A stretch of 64,000 bases of DNA, from NCBI RefSeq assembly GCF_003945595.2, contig NW_024104366.1, positions 806,001 through 870,000 of the forward strand. Reading direction: 5' to 3'. The notes beneath the pieces are model-generated. The model had not been told where the DNA came from. It ran no database searches and worked only from the letters and a program-made list of their open reading frames with translations. Origin of the DNA: Pipra filicauda (lineage: Eukaryota; Chordata; Aves; Passeriformes; Pipridae). Position numbers and translations under genes: made by a program. Positions within the stretch are counted from its first letter, which is position 1. Each line of letters opens with the position of its first letter. Of this stretch, positions 58,196 to 64,000 are shown piece by piece.

Positions 58196-58704
58196 TCACT
58201 CGGTGGTCTGGATGTACACAGGGACAGCCAGCATGGTGCAGGGCCCGTCCGAGCCCGCCTGCAGCTCTGCCAGGGCCAGGTTGGATGCCATGCTGTTGGG
58301 CTGCCCAGCGACAAGGTCCGAGTCAGCAGCTCCTGACCCCCCAACCACGATGGACAGGACGGCGTCCGACTCCTGGAAGGGCTCTTTGTCGGGGCCCCCC
58401 TCGGGGGGGCTCTCCCCGGCAGCGCCGCCGTCCTTCAGCTCGGCCAGCCCGGGCAGGGCCAGGCCCGCCTTGCGCCCCCCCCGCGCCACCCGCTTCTTCT
58501 GGGGCTTCCTGAGCTGCAGGTCCTTGTCCTTGGGCGAGCCCAGCCGGCACTTGTGGTCCTTCATGTACTTGTGGCGCGTGAAGCCCTTGCTGCAGGTGGG
58601 GCAGCGGTACTTGTAGTTGCCGGTGTGGGAGCGCTGGTGCTCCACCATGTGGGCGCGGCGGCTGAAGGACTTGTTACAGTACTGGCACTTGTGGATCTTC
58701 ATCC
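58196..58704 (-). CDS. ZNF341 last coding exon
   Basis: 509 bp with a TGA at 58198-58196. It holds two fingers (CQYC..., CPTC...HKC), the basic segment, the acidic/Gly-Pro linker and the conserved C-terminus. Acceptor TGTGCAG. Confidence 0.93.
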
Positions 58705-61700
58705 CTGCACAGGACAGAGCTGCGTTAGAGACCCGCCCAGCCCGCCACGGCAGAGCTTCACCTCCTCTCCGAGGAGATGTTCCCTGGTGAATGGGAGGAG
58801 ATGTCGTGCCAGGCAAATTTGCAGGCAGAAAAGGGTGGGTGGCTACAGCTTAAATGGCTGTGTTTAACTATTGTTTGTAGAATCAGAGAATATCCTGAGC
58901 TGGAAGGGACCCACAAGGATCATCCAGTCCAAATCCTGGCCCTGCACAGACACCCCAATAATCCCACCCTGTCCCTCAGAGCGTTGTCCAAACCCTCCTG
59001 GAGCTCTGGCAGCCTTGGGGCCGTGCCCACTGCCCTGGGGAGCCTGGTCAGTGCCCCACCACCCTCTGGGGGAAGAACCTTTTGCTGAGATCCAACCTGA
59101 CCCTGCCCTGACACAGCTCCAGCCATTCCCTTGGGTCCTGTCACTGCTCACAGAGATCAGTGCCTGCCTCTGCACTGCCCCTCAGGAGGAAGCTGCTGAC
59201 TGCAAATAAACATTCACAAAATCACAGAATCAACTGAGTTGGAAAAGACCTGACAGATCATCCAGTCCAACCCTTGATCCAACCCCGCCGTGGTTCCCAG
59301 CCCATGGCACTGATGCCACATCCAGTCTCACCTTAAACACCTCCAGGGACAGTGAATCCACCCCCTCCCTGGGCAACCCATTCCAATGGCTGAGCACTCT
59401 CTCTGTAAAGAATTTCTTCCTAATGTCCAACCTAAACCTCCCTTGGCACAGCATCAGACCATGCCCTCGTCTCACTGCTGGTTCCTGGGAGAAGATACCA
59501 ACCCCCACCTGGCTCCCCCCTCCTGTCAGGGAGTTGTAGAGAGTATTCTTGCCTCAAAGAAGAGGATTAAAATACCAGAAAAACATGTCAGGTAATTGTG
59601 GTGAAAATGCAAAATAATCTTAAAGTATTATTTTCTCTAAGTGTATTTGGTAAGTAAAGAAATTTTCACTTTTTTTTCCTTCCAAATTATGGGAATGTGT
59701 AGTCTGAAACAACCCATAACTGCACTGTCAGCACATCCCATCTGATCCCACTCTGCAGGGCTTTGGGAACAAGGAAAGACTTTATTTTTACCCCAAGAGA
59801 CAAAAGTCTGAATGTTCCCTAGGGCATAGGAATAAATGATTTGTCTTTATTAGGAGTGGGAACATCATTTTTGGAACACAGAGAGAAGGGAAACAAATCC
59901 CAAATCCTTTTGCATGTGAGATGGGACTAGGGAGGAGTGGACAGAGCACTCTGGATATTGATTTGACAGCAAACACACTGAGCAATCAGCTCTTTTTCAG
60001 AGTTTCACCAGCAGGCCCTGCCTACATATTGTCTTAGAAAACAGCCCAAAGCTTAGACATAGTCCTAAATACAAGCTCACTTAAACAGGCCTGCAACAAC
60101 ACAGAGAAAAAAAAATCTAAAGCTAACTATTTATTCTTCTTTCTCAGGCTGACTCCTTCCATCACATGCTCCTGCAGCACCACAGCAAATCCCAGTCCCT
60201 GCCTTCCCAACCCCTTACCTGAATGGGACAGAATGTGAGCCTTCAGCTTGTCAGGCCTGTTGAACTCTTTATTGCAGCCCGTGTGGCTTCTGCAACAACA
60301 ACAAATGCTGGTGAGCAGCATGAATGAGCAGTTGGGGATCGATGTATAAACAGATCCTGGACCAAAAACAGATCCATGACCCTTCTCCTTAGCAACACCC
60401 AGATGGCTCCCTCAGCAGGAGCTCAGCTCCCAGCCTTTCTGGGGAGGAACAAGGAATAAGCAGGCTGCTACAGGGACACGTGGCTTTTCCTCTATTACAC
60501 ACGGTCTGTGTCTCACTATAAATGCTCCTAAAACCAGCAGGTTCAAGATCCCAGCTGGAGACAGAAGTACTTTGGAAGGAGCTACAAGGTGGCTGGAGCA
60601 GGGACAAGCCCATCAGACTTGGTTATCTCAGAAGGCCCATGGCTGTGCCATGGATTTGGAGGTGTACCTTCCAAACCTGGGTTTTTCTGGCTCACACATT
60701 AGGTTCTATACTGCCAAGTGCCTTTGGAGAAGTGGCAGCTGGGGAGAGCCCATCATTCAGGCACCCCTGTGCTCCATGGTCAATAATGCTCCTTCTCTGC
60801 CCTGGTGCTCCCCAGGTGTTCCCCAAAGCTTCCCATGAAGGCAGGTGTTATTTTGCAGGGCTGATGAACTGGGATGAAATGATGTGATCCCACGGGATGA
60901 CAACGACAAAGAACTCTTGGGTTCCCAACTCAAAAGCCCGGAGCATTCCCACCTCCCCAAGAAGCAGTGGGTTGGAAGGTGCCTCAGTGTACCCTGGGGT
61001 ACCTGCAGGAGACATCCCTTCCATCCCAAGCCCTATCCCAACCACGCTGGAGACCCACTACGTACGAGAAGGGACATTTGTACTTCTTGAAGGGCTCGTG
61101 GATCAGCATGTGCCGCTTGAGCTTGTCCTTGCGATTGAAGGCGGCGTCGCACACCGAGCACTTGAAGGGCTTCTCACCTGGGAAAAGAGGGGCCGAGAGT
61201 CAGGGACGGTCCAGCCACACAGGACAGGATCCACCATGGTGGCTGTGCCCAATATAAACTTCCCCAAACTTCCCTGCCCGATGGGTACAATCCATGCTGC
61301 ACATTGCTCCTGCTCTCCAGGGCCAAATTCCACAGTTCTGCAACCACAGGAGGGGGGGGAGCCGTAAAACCTATATTATATAAGTTTCTAGTATAGCTTG
61401 TTACTGTCTTTGTACAAAATTCCTAAAATGCTCTTTATCATTCTTTGTTAAGAGCTTCGACAGAATGAGGTAAAGGGTTTTTTCTATCTGTGAAAATGTA
61501 CTGAGAAAGAGATGTAACACCTGATATAACCAGTCAGAGCTACTCAGGAGCCTTGAAACCGCTCCAGAAGGCATGATACGGTGTCAAAGGAGATGAGGAA
61601 GAGGAAGAGAAGATGAAAATGGGGTCTTTTTGGGACCTCCGACTCAGATTCAGGAGGCATGTTGGGGGTGTGGTGAGGGCAGGGATATGGGAGGGACAGT

Positions 61701-62232
61701 TTTGGAATTCGGTGTAACAGATGTCCAAATGTCCAAATATTGTAATTAGATCCTGAATATTGTAATTAGATGACAGTATAAACTTGTAAAGCCCGTGCAA
61801 CTCAGTGTGAGCAAAATATTCCTGTGCACCCTCGGTGCCATTATAAAGGAGTGCTTTTTGCCTTTTAATACTCAAAAATACTCCAGGGAATTATTTCTCC
61901 TACTTTAAGGCATCGGGGGAGGCCACCTGTGTGTCCCACTTCTAACTGGAGTAGTACTGGGCATGAGGCTGAGGCAAAACCACCCATGTCCTGAACTCAC
62001 GTTCCTACAAATGACTCAGAGTTATTCCCGTTATCAGGAAAAGAGCCAGGGGCACAGGGGCACAGAGAGGACAGGCACTGGGAGCTGTGGGAGCTGTACC
62101 CGAGTGGATGTGGGCGTGCAGCTTGAGGTAGTGCTCCCGACGGAAGAACTTCTTGCAGATCTGGCACTTGAACTTGCTGCCCCCGCCGTGCGTGGGGATG
62201 TGGCGGCGCAGGTACCTCTCGCAGGGGAACAC
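58196..62232 (-). CDS. Zinc finger protein 341, C-terminal part (edge-truncated)
   Basis: The last four coding exons (62232-62100, 61177-61066, 60289-60219, 58704-58196) join in frame with GT-AG introns. ZNF341 is a nuclear C2H2 transcription factor; in mammals it activates STAT1 and STAT3 promoters. The part seen encodes five complete C2H2-type fingers plus the end of another: [10 protein letters not shown]..., [10 protein letters not shown]..., an unusual finger with C-x7-C spacing (CPFSSHTGC) ending [16 protein letters not shown]..., and a last finger closing with HKC (C2HC). A basic [10 protein letters not shown] segment, an acidic/Pro linker and a C-terminus ending VPVYIQTTE follow. The N-terminal fingers lie beyond 64,000. 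Gene order ZNF341 then CHMP4B, same strand, matches mammals. Confidence 0.93.
58875..59170 (-). mobile_element. CR1 fragment
   Basis: AGAATCAGAGAATATCCTGA and GCTGGAAGGGACCCACAAGG mark a CR1 subfamily distinct from the array copies. Confidence 0.8.
59220..59600 (-). mobile_element. CR1 fragment
   Basis: ATCACAGAATCAACTGAGTT, GGAAAAGACC and CTAATGTCCAACCTAAACCT. It sits ~50 bp from the previous CR1. Confidence 0.8.
60219..60289 (-). CDS. ZNF341 exon (second from last)
   Basis: 71 bp, from [14 protein letters not shown] to AHILSHS plus one base. Acceptor TTGTTGCAG, donor CAG|GTAAGG. It completes the wide-spaced finger. Confidence 0.93.
61066..61177 (-). CDS. ZNF341 exon (third from last)
   Basis: 112 bp, from [14 protein letters not shown] to KKYKCPF plus two bases. 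Acceptor TTCCCAG, donor TC|GTACGT. It holds the CSVC finger and starts the next. Confidence 0.93.
61362..61908 (+). mobile_element. Probable solo LTR in a ZNF341 intron
   Basis: About 545 bp on the plus strand with U3-R-U5-like order: CCATTATAAAGG, then TGCCTTTTAATACTC, then a CCAGGGAATTATTTC U5-like end close to a terminal CA. No retroviral genes flank it. It is antisense to ZNF341, the orientation usually tolerated in introns. Confidence 0.5.
62100..62232 (-). CDS. ZNF341 exon (fourth from last)
   Basis: 133 bp, from [11 protein letters not shown] to HAHIHSG (final Gly codon split). Acceptor CCCAG, donor GG|GTACAG. It completes one finger and holds a full CQIC finger. Confidence 0.92.
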
Positions 62233-62329
62233 CTGGGAACACACAGGAGCAAGGCTGAGCCAGCAGGACACACCTGACATCACTCAGCTGGCACTGCCGA
62301 GGGAGGTGTGGCCTGTGGAGAAAACATAA

Positions 62330-62510
62330 GAATCATAGAATCCCGGTTGGGAGGGACCTTAAGGATCAGATGATCAGACAGTCCCACCCCCTGCCATGGG
62401 CAGGGACACGTTCCACTAGCCCAGGTTGCTCCAAGCCCTGTCCAACCTGGCCTTGGACACTTCCAGGGATGGGGTAGCCACAGCTTCTCTGGGCAACCTG
62501 AGCAGGAAAC
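62330..62510 (-). mobile_element. CR1 3' fragment
   Basis: AATCATAGAATCCCGGTTGG, then GAGGGACCTTAAGG and CTGCCATGGGCAGGGACACG. Confidence 0.9.
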
Positions 62511-62579
62511 TCAAGGTGACTGCTTTCTCAGGAAGGATGCGCTGAGAAAACCTTCAGGATTGTATAAGGAAAACACAGA

Positions 62580-62775
62580 TACAGTGCTAAAAACAAACTA
62601 ATAAATAAAACCCCAAAACAGAAAACAAACAAAAAACCAAACCAATACAACAAACAAAGCAACCCCCCCAAAAAAACCCCAACAAAAAACCCCCAAAACA
62701 AACCAACAAAACAAACTCCCCCAAAAAAAACAAACAAAAAAACCACAAACCAAAACACTAAAAAACCCAAAGCCA
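62580..62775. repeat. A/C-rich low-complexity tract
   Basis: AAAC/AAAAC-type simple sequence next to the 5' end of the CR1 fragment. Confidence 0.9.
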
Positions 62776-64000
62776 AAACTTTCTTATCCTTAAGAAACAC
62801 ATAATCTGATACCTTGCTGTTAATTTTGTACTACCACAGTGCTGAGAACCAGCATTCCAGATGGATGCCCAGTCCCCCAGCCAAGCCAGCAATAGATGTG
62901 CTGGGCAATGACCCCCTGTAATTATTACCTTCCCACCCAGTTAACCTCCCTTTCTGCTTCCTCATAATCTGTTACCAAAGATTCCCATTCATGGTCTTTA
63001 TAAAGCCAGGAAGAATGGCTCCTTTGGCTAATGGGGATACTGGAAACAGCCAGCTGAGGGAATTCCTAATGAACGTGCTGCAAGCACACCTGAGGGGAGC
63101 AAAGGAAAACTTCAGAGTTCTGGCACCCAGACCGTGCTCTCAGATCTCTAGAAAACAGCAAGATTAGTATGAATTCAAACAGAAATAAAAAATACTGCTG
63201 CAGATAATGGGCTCTCAAACCCATGTGCTGCATGCTGACAGTCCCAGCCGGGCTCAGAAGGGCACCTGTCACCTGGCTGAGGAAGTGAGAGAAGACAGGT
63301 AAGAAAGATGGGTTACTAACCATGGCAGGAGTGTGTTTCCCCTTCCTGAGCTACCTCAGTACAGAGTGGTCACTCCTTTGAGATTGTCCCTGCCCCCACT
63401 GCAGGATTTTCATTTCCTTTGCTATAAACAGAGGAGCAAGGGTCCAAATTTTAGTCTGGATTTCAAAAAATAATTCATCAGAATTCAAGCCCCACAAAGT
63501 TCTGCCCCTCAAACTCCCTCAGGGGCTGTGCTGATGAGAATATTTCCAGCCAAAACCTACCCAGGCATCGTTCCACTCCCAGTCCCATCACTCAGACAGG
63601 TTTCTCTTTGCCAAGGACACAGAGCACTCATCCAAAAGAGAGGAACGAGGGGGAACTCAGAGACTTGTGTGGCAATGGGAGATGAGGATGGCAATGGAGG
63701 TGTAGGAGCTCCCACAGGACTTGGAGCTTTCCGTGCCCAACCCTTCCAGCCAGATATAGCCCAGAATGATAGGTCAAAGACTTCCCAAAACCAGCCTTGC
63801 TCCTCCTGGTACACTTGCTTTTAAGCAGTAAGGACAGCAGCCTAGTGCCCTGTGTTGCTGTGGGAATAAGGGAGCTGCCCTGACAAATCCTGTTCAGTAA
63901 ACAGGACCCAGGAGAAAAGCCAACACTGCAGGGAGGAACATACTCTGTGTGAGGCCAGGGGTGCAACCACCTCTGTCCCCCGGAAAGCAGCTTGTGGGCA

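Larger units (their letters stand above)
58705..60218 (-). other. ZNF341 intron with two CR1s
   Basis: 1.5 kb, GT-AG, holding two adjacent CR1 fragments of different subfamilies. Confidence 0.85.
62233..64000 (-). other. ZNF341 intron (partial)
   Basis: Upstream intron running off the right edge. It has a CR1 3' end and an A/C-rich low-complexity tract. No further ZNF341 exon recognised. Confidence 0.6.

Overview
The window is vertebrate nuclear DNA and almost certainly from a bird. It has intron-split genes, a CpG-island promoter and many CR1 retroposon fragments, whose 3' tips carry the avian form ending in short ATTC/ATGATTC-like repeats. It holds two conserved genes in the same order and orientation as mammalian ZNF341-CHMP4B. 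A songbird is plausible, but the sequence alone does not prove it.

Layout. (1) 1-20,560 is a tandem array of about ten large units of roughly 1.75-3.3 kb, all in the same orientation. Read on the minus strand, a unit is typically a CR1 fragment, then an open reading frame ending in a very acidic Met-Glu-Val-Asp-rich tail and a conserved MVLG/MILG-stop, then a small 3'UTR intron, a 3'UTR with Pumilio-like motifs, an AT-rich minisatellite, and AATAAA. At least three units (2, 5, 6) are open from an ATG. Others carry nonsense codons, frameshifts or deletions. Unit 7 is split by a block of 190-bp satellite DNA inserted inside its 3'UTR intron. (2) 20.6-31.1 kb is intergenic, with scattered CR1 and no gene that I recognise. 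(3) 31.4-53.1 kb is the complete CHMP4B gene on the minus strand: five coding exons, 227 aa, all GT-AG introns, and intron 1 of about 16 kb. Its CpG-island promoter near 53 kb has twin perfect cAMP response elements and three ZNF143/THAP11-like motifs. (4) 53.5-58.2 kb is intergenic. (5) 58.2-64 kb is the 3' end of ZNF341 on the minus strand: the last four coding exons with five complete C2H2-type fingers (one C2HC). The rest of that gene lies beyond the right edge.

CHMP4B is a core ESCRT-III subunit and ZNF341 is a zinc-finger transcription factor. Nothing in the sequence links them functionally; they are conserved neighbours. The part of the window that looks undescribed is the left array, a multicopy family of acidic-tailed proteins of unknown function. 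In the two best-preserved copies the first in-frame ATG lies inside the 3' end of a CR1 element.
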